Made by a program: the position numbers and the translations under genes
The notes under the pieces: generated by a model
Seen by the model: the letters and a program-made list of their open reading frames with translations, nothing else
Told to the model about the DNA's origin: nothing
Database searches by the model: none
Assembly (NCBI GenBank): GCA_022592445.1
Contig: JABYQR010000267.1
Span: 1-64,000 of the forward strand
Reading direction: 5' to 3'
Source of the DNA: Cytidiella melzeri
Lineage: Eukaryota > Basidiomycota > Agaricomycetes > Polyporales > Irpicaceae
Length of the DNA: 64,000 bases
Part shown: positions 44,831-56,399 of the stretch, in pieces
Layout: every line of letters starts with the position of its first letter
Numbering within the stretch: the stretch's first letter is position 1

Positions 44831-45446
44831 ATGCACTTCTTGCCCTCTCTTGTTTTGTTTGCTGCTGTCACCAGCACATCCTATTCAGTGACTGTGTCTG
44901 CCACCCCACATGGCAGCCATGAAACATTCCATGAGTCAACTCCCTCTGGCCACTACAACCACTTGCAGGAACGGGGTTTCTGGAGAAAGATGTTTGGTGT
45001 GCCCCCCAGCTCTGGGTACCAGAAGATTGAATCAAATGCACCGCCTGAGTACGGGCCCCCAGTTTCTAAGATTGAGGCTCCAGATTTACAAGGTAAAGTT
45101 TTTTCAGTTTGCATGACATTCATAAGATTGATCTCATGTTGGATCACTTCCAGCTGCCAAAGAAGCAGCAGCCAGGCTCAGGAAGCAAGGAATTTCACAA
45201 GAAAACTATGGAAAGTTATTCCGTCAGACTTACGATGAGGCAACAAAAGGGCACATATATCAGGGGGAAAGCCCATTTTTAAAGGATGTGTCAGTTTTAG
45301 TTGCCTACTTTAGAAGCCATTACCCCCGAGAGAATCAGGTGGATGGCCAATCATATATGTATTGGTCTATGATGATGGGAGCCTCACCATGCCTAAATGA
45401 CAAAGGAGAAATCTATCTTGTTAATTGGGGGAAGAAGGTTGTGTAG
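44831..45446 (+). CDS. Small secreted protein, effector-like (unit 2 copy)
   Basis: 184 aa from exons 44831-45092 and 45154-45446, with intron and reading frame identical in layout to 21482-22097. The signal peptide is unchanged. The mature chain differs at 25 positions, for example G to R, L to P, S to R, L to Q, V to D, S to Y, R to W and E to K. Only two codons differ silently. The upstream TATA box, 5'-UTR intron and flanks are retained, so it should be expressed and processed the same way. The replacements are scattered over the whole mature chain. Confidence 0.82.
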
Positions 45447-45568
45447 ATGAATTAGATTGATTATAGATTAGAGAGATATTGCGTGTAGCAAATGATAATC
45501 ATGACAAAGACATTGCAGACAGCTATTGAGAAAACATGACAAGTCAAAGTGAAACTCAGTATTGAAGG

Positions 45569-46274
45569 TGTTGTGGATGGCCCAACTAGCCTTTATTTTT
45601 TGCATTTTACCACCTTTGCAACCCCTTTGCGAACCCTTTGCAAACTCCTTGCACGCTACTAAGTGCCCATATCACATGGCTTAGATGCTCTACATGGTCA
45701 CGTTACTTTGTGCTATGTCACACTGGCATGTGACTCAGCTTATGTAAGACCACATGGCTACAACCACATGGCTCAGCCCATAGCTAGGGTTTGATGTCAT
45801 AGATACTGTCCACATGGACTCCTTTTGTTCTTTCGCTATTGTTCTCTTTATGGTAGAGTGTTCTCACAAGTGTGGGAATGGAATACAATAACTGGTCTCC
45901 TTTTAGATAGATTCTCTCATGAGTAGAAGTCTTGGCAGAGTCCAGACAATAGCTATTGTTCTCCTTTAGGTAGTTCTATTGTTCTTTGTTCAAACAGCTT
46001 CTTGCAAAGCCTGCCCTTAACATGGTCTGTGTGCAGGTCCCTGAAGTCTATATAAGATGCTGCATGTACGCTCCTAGCCCCTCATCTCAACCTCTTGGTC
46101 TTTACTGGGCTAGGTAAGCAAACCCCTCCTGTACTACATAGCTGGTAGTACCCAATCTAACTTGGTCTTTACTGGGCTAGATACCTGAACAAGGTTTATA
46201 GTTGGTGAAAGTATTGTGCTACACGCCTGCCACCACCTTGTTGTTGTCGTCCACATTGTGTCCCTATTTGCTAC
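45569..46274 (+). repeat. Family-B LTR-like repeat, unit 2
   Basis: Counterpart of 22222-22921. Its right end is interrupted by the element at 46277-48053. Confidence 0.55.
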
Positions 46275-46276
46275 GT

Positions 46277-48053
46277 TGATACGCCCGGAAATCGCTGGAC
46301 GTGCAACAGGCCCAAAGGCGAGCACATTTGCATGGACTAGCAGCAGCCCTTGGTTTTGGCAAGACTTGCATTGCATCGCCTCGCTTTGCTTTGCTTTCCA
46401 TTGCATCGCTTCGCCTTGCTTTGCTTTGCATCGCTTCATTTCGCCTTGCTTCGCATTGGGTCGCTTTGCTTCCCTTCGCTTCGCGTCCCCTCGCCTTGCA
46501 TTCCCTTCGCGTTGCCTCGCGTCGCGTTGCATTATCTCGCCTTGCCTCGCCTTGCATTGCATTACATTCCCTCCGCTTTGCTTCGCCTCGCGCCGCCTTG
46601 CCTTGCCTTGCCTTGCATGTTGCTTCGCGTCGCGTCGCACCGCCTTGCTTCGCCTCGTGTTATCTTGCGCTGCCTCGCGTTGCCTTGCATTACATTCCCT
46701 CCGCTTCGCTTCGCCTCGCGCCGCCTCGCCTTGCCTCGCCTTGCATGTTGCCTCGCGTCGCGTTGCGCCGCCTTGCGTTATCTCGCGCTGCCTCGCGTTG
46801 CCTCGCTTCTCCTCCGCTTTGCTTGGCCTCGCGTCGCCTTGCATTGCCTCGCGTCGCATTGCCTCGCGTCGCGTCGTGCCGCCTTGCTTTGCCTCGCGCC
46901 GCCTCGCGCTGCATTCCCTCTGCTTTGGTTCGCATGGCTTCGCATTGCATGGCTTCACTTGCCGCATATTGCATCTTTGTAGTCCCTCGAACTCAAGCTC
47001 ATAGCTATTGGAACCCCCCGGCCCCCTTTTCCACTCCCTCGGATTCCGCAGCCTGTTCTCTTTGCAGAGCGGCTAAAGGCAGTGCCCCATTGCTCCTGTA
47101 ACATGTTTCGCGTTTGTCCCTCGTTTCATCGCGCGATGCCCCTTTCCTTGCCTTGCTCTCACATGGCTTCAATTTGCTATAGCCCCTATTGCCTTTTACT
47201 TATATACGCTGTGTCTGTACTTTGCTTAGCTTAGAATACGACACCCCCGCGGTTTTCCCCTCAAAGTTGCCCCTGCCACTTTTCCCTTGCTTCTTGAGCA
47301 ACTCCGCAGTGCGTATCTCTCACCCTGCGTCACTTTCTCCTTCATTGCGACCTCCTTTTGAGTTCTTACTGCATTTATTTCACTGCGTTACTTACTGTGT
47401 TGCGTTTCTCCTTCACTGCAACCCCCTTTTACAGCCGCCCCTTCTCTTTCTCAAGGCTACTGAGTCTTACTGCGCTCTCCTTCACTGCGACCCCCTTTTA
47501 CAGCCGCCCCTTCTCTTTCTCAAGGCTACTGCGATTTAGACTGTGTTTATTCTGTGTTCCCATTGCGTTTCCTACTGTGTTTGCCATGGCGTTTTGTGTT
47601 ATCCTCTTGCAATGAGCCAGCGCAGTCCTTTCTCTCGCACTTTACCACACCACTTCCTCTCCCCCCTCTTGTGTATTGCATTCCAATTGCTCCCCTTTCT
47701 TCACCACTGCGTTGCCCCTAGCTCTATCACTTTTATACCACTTTCTTTTGCAACACTTAAGTTCTATTGCCCCTTTGCACTGCATTGCCTTGCTTGGCTT
47801 TACTTTACATCTTTCTACCCGGAACCTTTCCCAGCTACCCAAACAAACCACAGCGCTTTTGGCCTGGCACTCTGAGCCCTGCAAATGCATCACCGCTCGC
47901 CCGAGTCTAGGTGCAGCCTAGGACTCTTGGACCCACTCGCAACCTACATTCACGCATACCCTCAACCCCCACTTACACATGTAATCGCCTCTCGCGAGGT
48001 CAGGTGTGTTTGTGCCCGGTCCCTTTGTGTCCGGGGGGTATGTTAGTGTCTCA
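46277..48053 (+). mobile_element. LTR-like element (probable large solo LTR) unique to unit 2
   Basis: 1,777 bp bounded by TGATAC and GTCTCA (inverted TGA...TCA ends) and flanked by ACGT on both sides (46273-46276 and 48054-48057). Unit 1 gives the near-empty site (GCTACATCGAG). No coding domain is found. The first third is a low-complexity pyrimidine-rich run. The rest has phrases such as CTTACTGCGTT and CTTCACTGCGACC that also occur, inverted, at about 61440-61790. A solo LTR is the simplest reading; a non-autonomous SMART/TRIM-like element is possible. Confidence 0.6.
46365..46975. repeat. Low-complexity degenerate pentanucleotide repeat
   Basis: About 600 bp built of (T/C)(T/C)GC(C/A)-like five-base steps (CTTGC, CTCGC, GTCGC, ATTGC). 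Stop codons are rare in all frames, which produces overlapping long open frames on both strands; these are not taken as genes. Confidence 0.85.
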
Positions 48054-48187
48054 ACGTCGAGCTCTGTCTCCGTGATAGGAGGACAGTGTGGTGCATCACA
48101 CAAATTTCAACCCTTTGCAAACCTCTTACAATGTCTGTTTAATGCCAATGCATGTCACACTGAGAGTGTGTAGCAATGTTCATGTGT

Positions 48188-48562
48188 TACAATTCCTGGA
48201 GAATGAAGAAGAAGTGTTCCAGTGTGCTCCAGCACATTGATGCCTTTTCAGATGTGACCTTTTTGTCCCCCAAAGTGTGGGAATTGATGGCAGAATATAG
48301 TCTCAATATCAAACCAATGAATACAGCTGATGGCATTACATTGGCCTTGTTATAAGCCCTTTATAACTTTGTATCAGATCACTTTTGCAATCAAAATACA
48401 GTGTTTGATTTTTACAGACTGCATATGGGTATAAATCTGTCCATAATATACACCATTACTAGAAACTAGATACATCCTTTCATTTAAGATGTAAAACATT
48501 CAAATCACATTTTGGACCTCAGGAATTGTATCTTGCCACTTGCTGTCCCTACTCTTGCAAGT
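48188..48562 (+). mobile_element. Helentron-like element, short form (unit 2)
   Basis: Counterpart of 23053-23437. Left terminus TACAATTCCTGGAG; internal inverted repeat CCTCAGGAATTGTA; tail TTGCCACTTGCTGTCCC. A small deletion removes GACAGTAACA-type sequence relative to unit 1. Confidence 0.5.
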
Positions 48563-48749
48563 AACTTGGCTGGCTTCCAAACAGCTCCTTTTCCTGGTAG
48601 CCTCTCAGGCAGCATGTTAACCCAGAATATGATAGCCTAGGCCAAAATTAGCACAGAGTTCAAGTTCTCTCAGAATGCCCCACTCAATTTCTGCCAAAGG
48701 TGTGTTCCACCAGAGTGGCATACCATGTATATTATGAAATTTGTATGAG

Positions 48750-49060
48750 TACACTAGCAGTGCAAAAAGGGGCAGTGCAAATGATTAAGGTAGCTACCCA
48801 ACACTAAACACTGCGTATGGGCACATGAGCAGTGCAAAATGTAGGAAACAGGCTGTACAAATGGAGAAAACAAAGATCAACCAAACATAGCTGCACACTA
48901 TAAAATGTTGATAAAAGCATGAGCAGTGCAAAACAGGGACAGTACAAATGCTTGAGTTAGCTATGCGACATGAAAACTTGTATACGGGTACATGAGCAGT
49001 GCAAAATGTACAAAAGAGGCTGTACAGTGGAGGAAACAAAGATGAAACACACATAGCCTC
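48750..49060. repeat. Minisatellite with period about 160 bp, two copies
   Basis: Same unit as 25766-26235 but with one fewer copy. Confidence 0.6.
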
Positions 49061-49249
49061 AGGAATCAATGTAAACAGTTGCCTGCAGGTGTTGGTGTCT
49101 CAAACTTTCTAAATGCATATTATTTCAGAACACCATTGAATACAGGTATAGTACTGTATTGTATTTAATGGTACTTGTGTTCTGGAATGTTCCGCACAAG
49201 AGAGTAATAAATGGGAATTTAATGATATTCTGAGATGATATTGCATTGT

Positions 49250-50313
49250 CATGGTATTTGTGAATCAGAACACAGCCTGTGGCAGTTTCAATGGGAATGA
49301 GGCAGTTCAGACATCAACAGGACACATGTAACATGTTTTGGGAGTTGATCTAATGAGACACCCTCAAGCCCTTATTCTTGAAGCAAGTAGTTTTCTGGCA
49401 TCAGCAGTGAACACTGCACAAGATTGATGATACCATTGGTGACTACCTTCATCAATGTATGGCTCTTTTTCCCACAACCAAACTTATTGACTGTAGTAAA
49501 GTCACTCTATGCTAAATTAAGTTACTTATCAAAGGTGTCTGTTGTTATTTTAGGTTTGCCACCTCAATTTTATTTGTATCCGCTTGTTCCCGCTGCCCGC
49601 CTTTCGTCATTCCGCACGGATTACTTGTTTAGACATTCTCGTTTTGTCTTATCCATTCTACTGAAATCATATAAAAACCTTGCATTTTTGTATCTACTCA
49701 ATAACATTGTGTTCATCTTCTCGAGCCCCCCTCCCATGCGCGCATCAAAACCCTGCAAAAACAACAGTGTCACCAGTAGACAATGCCCTTACTACAGTCG
49801 ATACTCATGATCAAATTGATTGGCAAGGCTCTTGCCAGGAACAAAGTTGTTTACTGAGGTTCTTTTTGATAACAAAGTCACTGGTCCAAGTAGCTATTTC
49901 ACGCTATATGACTTATTCAATTTGCTATCAGTAATATAATTACTTGCAACCCTGCTCCTGCAGTTGGCCCCAAATGTATCTAGATTATTCACCATTACAA
50001 AGAAGACACAAATCAAGCAAACTTTACCGCTACACTCTACTGCACAAACTTGTTTGAATTCTGTACTCACACCCGGCATTGCACATGAAACAATACAGCA
50101 CAGTCCTTCTCCTTTCCTAAATTACTGCATGCTCCAGTGAAGACAAACCACAAACTCATCATACATTATTCATCGATGAAGCTATTCACAACAAAATGGC
50201 TTAGTCAAGCTGCTACCAGCAGCAAGTTTATTTACAAATCTGGCTCAAAAAGTAACATCTCATTCAATCTTCAGGAACTGTACTTGCCGCTTGCCAGCCT
50301 TGCTAATGCTAGT
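49250..50313 (+). mobile_element. Helentron-like element, 5'-truncated copy (unit 2)
   Basis: Counterpart of 26440-27486. It ends with the inverted repeat, hairpin tail and CTAGT at 50309-50313. Confidence 0.5.
49539..49767. mobile_element. MITE with CTGTTGTT terminal inverted repeats (unit 2)
   Basis: 229 bp flanked by TGT (49536-49538 and 49768-49770). Ends CTGTTGTTATTTT / AAAAACAACAG. Same insertion as 26712-26940, so it predates the unit duplication. Confidence 0.7.
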
Positions 50314-50472
50314 ACCATGCTGTTGACATAAAGACATGATTGCACATTGGTAGATGCTTGTGGAAGTCCATTAAACTATTTAATCTCTATTCCTCAGGAA
50401 ATGTAGCTTGGCAGAACATACAGCAGCAGCTACTTAAGGGGATACATGCAAAATACACCAATGATTTGTGGT

Positions 50473-50988
50473 CTACTTATTGTGATGATATTCAGGTTTG
50501 GATTGTCTGCATTCACAGGTGAGGAATATTTGAAGAATATGTGACATTTTACATACCTGGGTCTGAACATCCTTGGCCACATGAGCACCAAAGGACATTT
50601 TGTAGCCATTGTCACGAAGGAATTTGATGTAGTGATACATGCCCTTGTTGCTTCTTTGCACGCTTTTTTTATTACCTTGGACCTTTGGAAGAACATGGTC
50701 CCACACTTTTTGAATACCTGCCTCCGGAAGCATTGAGCGGATTGATGCATATATGGCGTGAGCTGTTTCAAGCGAAATGTTAGTATCAAGGTTATCAAGG
50801 TTGTCCATGGGGGCTTTGGGATTCATCCGCAATGTACGTCCTGTCAACTCTAATTCTCTCCTCTGTGTGACCAGGCTGTTGAAGCTGGAGGAGGTTGGAT
50901 AGCCATTAGGAGTGGCAGACACAATCATTGCATAAGATGCACTGAGGACAATGGTTGCAAACCAAATGAGAGAGTTTGATATTCTCAT
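50473..50988 (-). CDS. Small secreted protein, second gene of the unit (open copy)
   Basis: 171 aa if read without splicing. It begins MRISNSLIWFATIVLSASYA with cleavage likely after IVSA, then TPNGYPTSSSFNSLVTQRRE. It continues MLPEAGIQKVWDHVLPKVQG and GMYHYIKFLRDNGYKMSFGA. A GTATGT...CAG intron (50507-50556, 50 bp) could replace the last residues by TIQT and stop at 50492. The context SATPNG after the signal peptide resembles SATPHG in the plus-strand secreted gene, so both may belong to one family. Against unit 1 there are six replacement and about two silent differences, plus the 4-base deletion that breaks the unit-1 copy. No known domain. Confidence 0.7.
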   Translation of the reverse strand: MRISNSLIWFATIVLSASYAMIVSATPNGYPTSSSFNSLVTQRRELELTGRTLRMNPKAPMDNLDNLDTNISLETAHAIYASIRSMLPEAGIQKVWDHVLPKVQGNKKSVQRSNKGMYHYIKFLRDNGYKMSFGAHVAKDVQTQVCKMSHILQIFLTCECRQSKPEYHHNK

Positions 50989-51530
50989 GACAGTGGAAGC
51001 CGACAGAGGATTTTGCTTAGACTGCTAGTGGCTATAAGCACAAGTTCAATACAGCAGCCCAAGGCAAGGGAGACACAAACAAACAAAGTCGTTACTAACC
51101 AGTAATGACAGGTTGAGAGGAAGTAGTTGCTTAGGGATGGGTGGATGCACTGTTTTAAACCCACTGTGGACTGTAAGGACCTAGTACACAGGGAGACAAG
51201 TTATTTCAGGTGCAATAAATAGAGCACAATAGTGAATATAGGATGTACCTAGTACACACAGAGACTAGTTAACCAGGTAGCAAGGCATATGAGTATACAA
51301 CATAATGCAAGAGTAATGGGGGGAATACTCACTCCAGGTGCAATAAAGAGAGCACAATGGAGGAGTAAAGAACCAGGGCGAAGGGGTTATATACTACAAA
51401 GAAAAATTGCAACGAGGCAATGTTTGTGTGATGAAACAAAGGATGCAATCATGATACAGGAGGGTCATGAGACAGGAGACAAATGAATGTCCAATAGGGG
51501 AAGAGTCCATGAGTAGTGCCACATAACTCC
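50989..51530 (-). promoter_or_regulatory. Upstream region of the second secreted gene (unit 2)
   Basis: Counterpart of 28157-28700. It contains the conserved CACCTGGAGTGAGTATTCCC on the minus strand and the TATATAACCCC-type TATA region near 51386. Confidence 0.45.
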
Positions 51531-53472
51531 ATTAACTGGTGCTGAAGTAAGTTGAGGTACAAGAATAGTGGCAACAGGCTTTATATATTTTTGGTTGCAT
51601 GTCCAATCATTGCATAAATGCACTTTTTGAGTTTTTACAGACAGCATATGTACACAAATCTGTACATATTATACACCATTGGATAGCCATATCTTGTGGC
51701 AAAATTCTGGTACAAAAATCCTGTCAATTGAAGTGAAATTGAGCAAGTACTGGGGAAAGTCACTCAGACTTAGACTCAAACTCCACTCTTGCTGGTGCGT
51801 CATGTCAAATTCTGGTCAGGTACATATACAGCAATCTACAGACATTGCTTGCTCTCTGAGCACGGAATACAATCAGAACACATGTCACAAATATTATTGG
51901 CTCTGAGCAAGAATTACCAATACTTTGGGAGCTAACAAAATATTCTCAACCCCTACATTCTTGGACAATTGAATTTGTGGTTGCATCAGAAGGGAGCACT
52001 GCGTTTGATTGTTCCACAAAGTTTCACCACCATTGGTGGCTCTCTAAACAGTAGTTACAATTAAAACACAATCTGTGGCAGTTCCAATAGGGGTGATGCA
52101 GCTCAGACATCAACATGAATTCTAAGCAGGAATTACAGCTGTGGCAGTTTCAATGGGGGTGAGACAGTTCAGGCATTCAATTGGTCCACAAAGTTTCACA
52201 ACCACTACTTTCTAAGCAAGAGTTACAACTGTGGCAGTTACAATGGGAGTGAGGCAGTTCAAACATCAACGGTGCATGGTTGCGTTGGCAACAAGCACTG
52301 CATTTGAGTGGTCACAAGTTTTCACAAACACTTCTCCCTAAGAATGAGTTACAATCAGAACACAGTCTGTGGCAGTTCCAATAGGGGTGATGCAGCTTAG
52401 ACCGTGGTTGCATCAGCAGCAGCCACTGCATCAGATTGTTCCACAAAGTTTCACAACCATTAGTTGCTCTCTAAGGAGGAGTTACAATCACAACACAGCC
52501 TGTGGCAGTTCTAGTGGGGCTGATGCAGTTCAGACATCAACAGGATGTGGTTTCATCAGCATAAAGCACTGCCTTTCATTATTCCATACAGTTTCACAAT
52601 TACCAGTTGCTCTATAAGCAGGTGTTACAATTAGAACACAGCCTGTGGCAGCTCCAATGGGGGTGAGGCAGTGCAGACATCAACAGGACACATGTAACAT
52701 GTTCTAGCGATTGATATAATGAGACACCCTTAAGCCCTTCATTCTTGAAGCAAGTAATGTTCTAGAATCAGCAGTGAGCACTGCACAAGATTAATGACAA
52801 GATAGATGAAGCCCCTTGCCACCATTGGTGACTACCCTCATCAATGTATGGCTCCTTTTCCTGAAATCAAACTTATCAATTGTAGTACAGTTACTGTATC
52901 CCGGATCAAGTTGCCTATCAAAGGTGTCACCAATAGCATATGCCCATAATACAGTCAATATTCATGCCCAGATGGCTTTGCAAGGTCCTTACCAGGAGCA
53001 GAATTGTTTGCTGAGGTTATTTTGGGTAACAAAGTCACTGGTGCAATCAACTATTTCATGCTATATAATCTATTTAATTTACTATCAATAACATAATCAC
53101 TTGTAACCCTGCTCCTGCAGTTTACCTCGATTATTCAATATAGTTCAACACCATTAAGAAGAAGACACATGTCAAACAATCTTCAACTCCATGCTCTGCT
53201 CCACAAACTTGTTTTAATTCTGTGCTCACACCCATTGTTGCACTTCAAACAATACAGCACAGTCCCTCTTCTATCATGAATGATTGTGTGCTCCAGTGAA
53301 AACAAACCACCAACTTACTAAATGTTACTCATTGAAGAAGCTATTCCCAACAAAATTACTTGTTCAGGCTGCTACCAGCACCAAGTTTACTCACAAATCT
53401 GGCTCAAAAAGTAATATTTCATTCAATCTTCAGTAATTGTACTTGCTGCTTGCCAGCCTTGCTAACGCTAGT
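51530..53472 (+). mobile_element. Helentron-like element, long copy (unit 2)
   Basis: Counterpart of 28700-30930 with fewer minisatellite copies (about 52000-52680). It ends CTAGT at 53468-53472 next to inverted family-B sequence. Confidence 0.6.
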
Positions 53473-53982
53473 ATAGACTTCAGGGACCTGCGCACAGACC
53501 AGGTTAAGGGCAGGCTTTGCAAGAAGCTGTGTGAACGAAGAACAAAAGAACTACCTAAAGGAGAACAATAGCTATTGTCTAGACTTTGCCAAGAACTCTA
53601 CTCGTGAGAGAATCTATCTAAAAGGAGACCAACTATTGTACTCCATTCCCACACCTGTGAGAACATTCTTCCATAAAAAGAACAATAGGGACAGAACAAA
53701 AGGAGCCCATGTAAACAGTATCTATGACGTCAAACCCTAGCTATGGGCTGAGCCATGTGTCTGTAGCCATGTGGTCTTACTTAAGCTGAGTCACATGCCA
53801 GTGTGACGTAGTAGCAAGTAACGTGACCATGTAGAGCGTCTAAGCCACGTGATACGGGTGCTTAATAGACGTGCAAGGGGTTTGTGCAAAGAGGATTGCA
53901 ACTGGGTTGTAGCCCGGAGGTTTACAGGCAAAAACAAGAGGTAAATTGCGAAAAATAAGGGCTAGTTGGGCCATCCACGACA
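53473..53982 (-). repeat. Family-B LTR-like repeat, inverted (unit 2)
   Basis: Counterpart of 30931-31426, including the terminus CCATCCACGACA. Confidence 0.65.
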
Positions 53983-54178
53983 CATTCTCCATTCAGTAGT
54001 ATTAGCAAGCAGGACTATGCATTACTCATCCTTACTCATATGACATTACTGTAGCATTAGTAATCTAGTTACAGACATGTATATATACCGCTCCTAGAGA
54101 GCAGAGAAATAACAAGACACTTACTCCCAGAGTTAGTTGACCTCTCAAGTCATCCCCTACACTCGTAACTTTCAAACA
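53983..54178 (+). repeat. Family-A LTR fragment (unit 2)
   Basis: Counterpart of 31427-31622; ends TTTCAAACA. Confidence 0.75.
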
Positions 54179-55485
54179 AGCTGACTCATCGTTCCCCTTG
54201 TGTACCTGAGAATTTGATGAGTTAAAACAATGGTGCAGATTTTGAAGACAGACAGCAACAAACTAACAACAAATACGTCGAAAGGCAGGATTGTGTGCGC
54301 TGCTAAGACCTAACAACGCTGTCAGACCTCTGAGTACCTAAGACACGAGCGTCGAGCAAGTGAGCCCAAGGTGCGAAGGAAGAGAGCACAATGATAATAT
54401 AACTGTACCTAAGACACAAGCGTCAAGCGAGTGAGCTAAGTACAGGGTCAGCATATGTACATACTGCAAGTGCAAGAGAGACAAGCTTACCCCAAGGTGC
54501 GAAGGAAGAGAGCACGATGGGGGAAAAGAGAGGAATGAGTGAACTCTTATAGTACAACGAGAGACTGCTTGATAAGGAAATGATAATCAAGAAGGTGTCA
54601 CGGAGCAACTGCTGCTAGACTGATAAACCCTAAACAAGGGTGGAGTAGAGGTGGGTGGAAGTGGAAAGGATCTCCAACAACGACAACAAGGTCAAAGTCA
54701 ATGATAAGCAGGCAAGCAGGCACAGAGGCCGGATACTGGCAGTGCAAAGGACAAATTTAATATCAGACTTATACTAGGTTACGTTGAGTAACTCACCTGG
54801 CAGTGCAAATGACGAAGAGGTCAAGATGCAGAACCAGGGAGGGTAAGGGGTACTATATATACTGTGTCTGGGTGGTCTGTGCACCAGTTCCCACACTAGG
54901 GACTGGAGTAACTGTGGGACTGAGGTCACAATAGAACCATAACGGACCAGGGTAAATATCAGGGACCAGGGTACATAGAACAATAGAACTAGAACAATAT
55001 ACAACAGAACAATAGAATCAGGAACAATAGAACAATAGAAACTGGGGGAATCCCTAACAATAGACAAAAGACAATAGACGGAAGACAATAGGATGATAAG
55101 AACTGGGGGAATCCCTGGGGAATTCCTAACAATGGAAGGGGAACAATAGAACAATAGCCTAGGTTAATCTGGAACCGCTCCAGATTGAGTCTAGGGTTTG
55201 GGTATGGACTATTGATAAATAAGGCAGGATGTCACGTGACCTGGGTTAGGGTTAGGTCCGGTAACACTCCTAGCCGGAAAATAAGCGCTCTACATAGGCA
55301 CCTAATGCTATAAAATTGTGACAATGTTGGAAAAATCCGGTCTCTGTTGGACTATCCATGTCAGAAGGCTGTGTCCGCGGGAATGAGGCTACACTAACAT
55401 GTGATTCATATAGAAAGAGAACAATGAAAAGAACAAGGTAACCTTGTCCGTGAGCGAGAGCTGGATATATCAATACTCCCCCTCA
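54179..55485 (-). repeat. Copia-like LTR region (family D) and simple repeats (unit 2)
   Basis: Counterpart of 31623-32877. The polypurine tract side (CTCCCCCTCAGCGAG) lies at 55476-55490. It contains the GAACAATAGA-rich run near 54975-55160 and no supported gene. Confidence 0.5.
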
Positions 55486-55550
55486 GCGAGCTGAAACAGT
55501 GCAAGTCCGAGTGCTTTTGTATGGCGTACATGGACTTCAGCAGGCAGAGG

Positions 55551-56042
55551 TGTTTGAAAGTTACGAGTGTAGGGGATGACTTGGAAGGTCAACTAACTCT
55601 GGGAGTAAGTGTCTTATTATTTCTCTGCTCCTCTAGGAGCAGTATATATACATGTCTGTAACTAGATCACTAATGCTACAGTAATGTCATATGAGTAAGG
55701 ATTGGTAATGTACAGTCCTGCTTGCTAATACTACTGAATAGAGAATGTAAGCAATGACTGAGCATCCTACATAACTGAATGGTGCTGACTGAGCCTTTAG
55801 TAAGCTCAATACATTTGGTATATGAAATATGAGTCATGCAGAAGCCTCATGGTAGTTCTGCTATTCAGTCATGGAAACTACTGGAACACGATGCAATAAG
55901 GTGCAAGTATTGCATCGTGTGTGGCCATAATGATGATGGAATCACATGATATGTACTATCTGATCTTATCTATCTACATATCTAATCTACATTGTCCATA
56001 GATCTGATCTCCGATAATCAGCGATACAATCTCGCTTTGACA
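55551..56042 (-). repeat. LTR, family A (short form), unit 2
   Basis: 492 bp, TG...CA, counterpart of 32952-33442, with the same flanks. Confidence 0.85.
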
Positions 56043-56399
56043 CGGCTCTTGCATTTGCATAGCCATCTTCTGCATTTCATGTCCAACCGAGAGGAACAAC
56101 GCGTTCCGGGACCGTACCGCTGCATGCTGGCTTGGATGACGAGAAGGTGAGGGTGCGTGAGCATGTGAATCACGGCTCGTAACGTAGAGACATGGAGACG
56201 TGGGACCATATGTTGCTGTAGGGAAGGACTGCGCTCTGTCGACTCCGGAACATACATCAGTGACGATCACCCATGTAATACAACTGCAAGTGTCTGTACA
56301 CAATCAATAGATGACAATAGTACAGCTGCCGTCCCTAATATACATCGTCAAGAAGGTTTGCTACTCCAACAAACCTTGCTTTTGTTTTTTCTAGAGCAA

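Noticed and set aside
46134..47101. Overlapping long open frames of 210-277 codons on both strands
   Set aside because: They are a by-product of the five-base-step low-complexity repeat at 46365-46975, which rarely makes stop codons in any frame. Composition is Arg/Ala/Glu or Leu/Ala/Ser only and no ATG-led domain is present.
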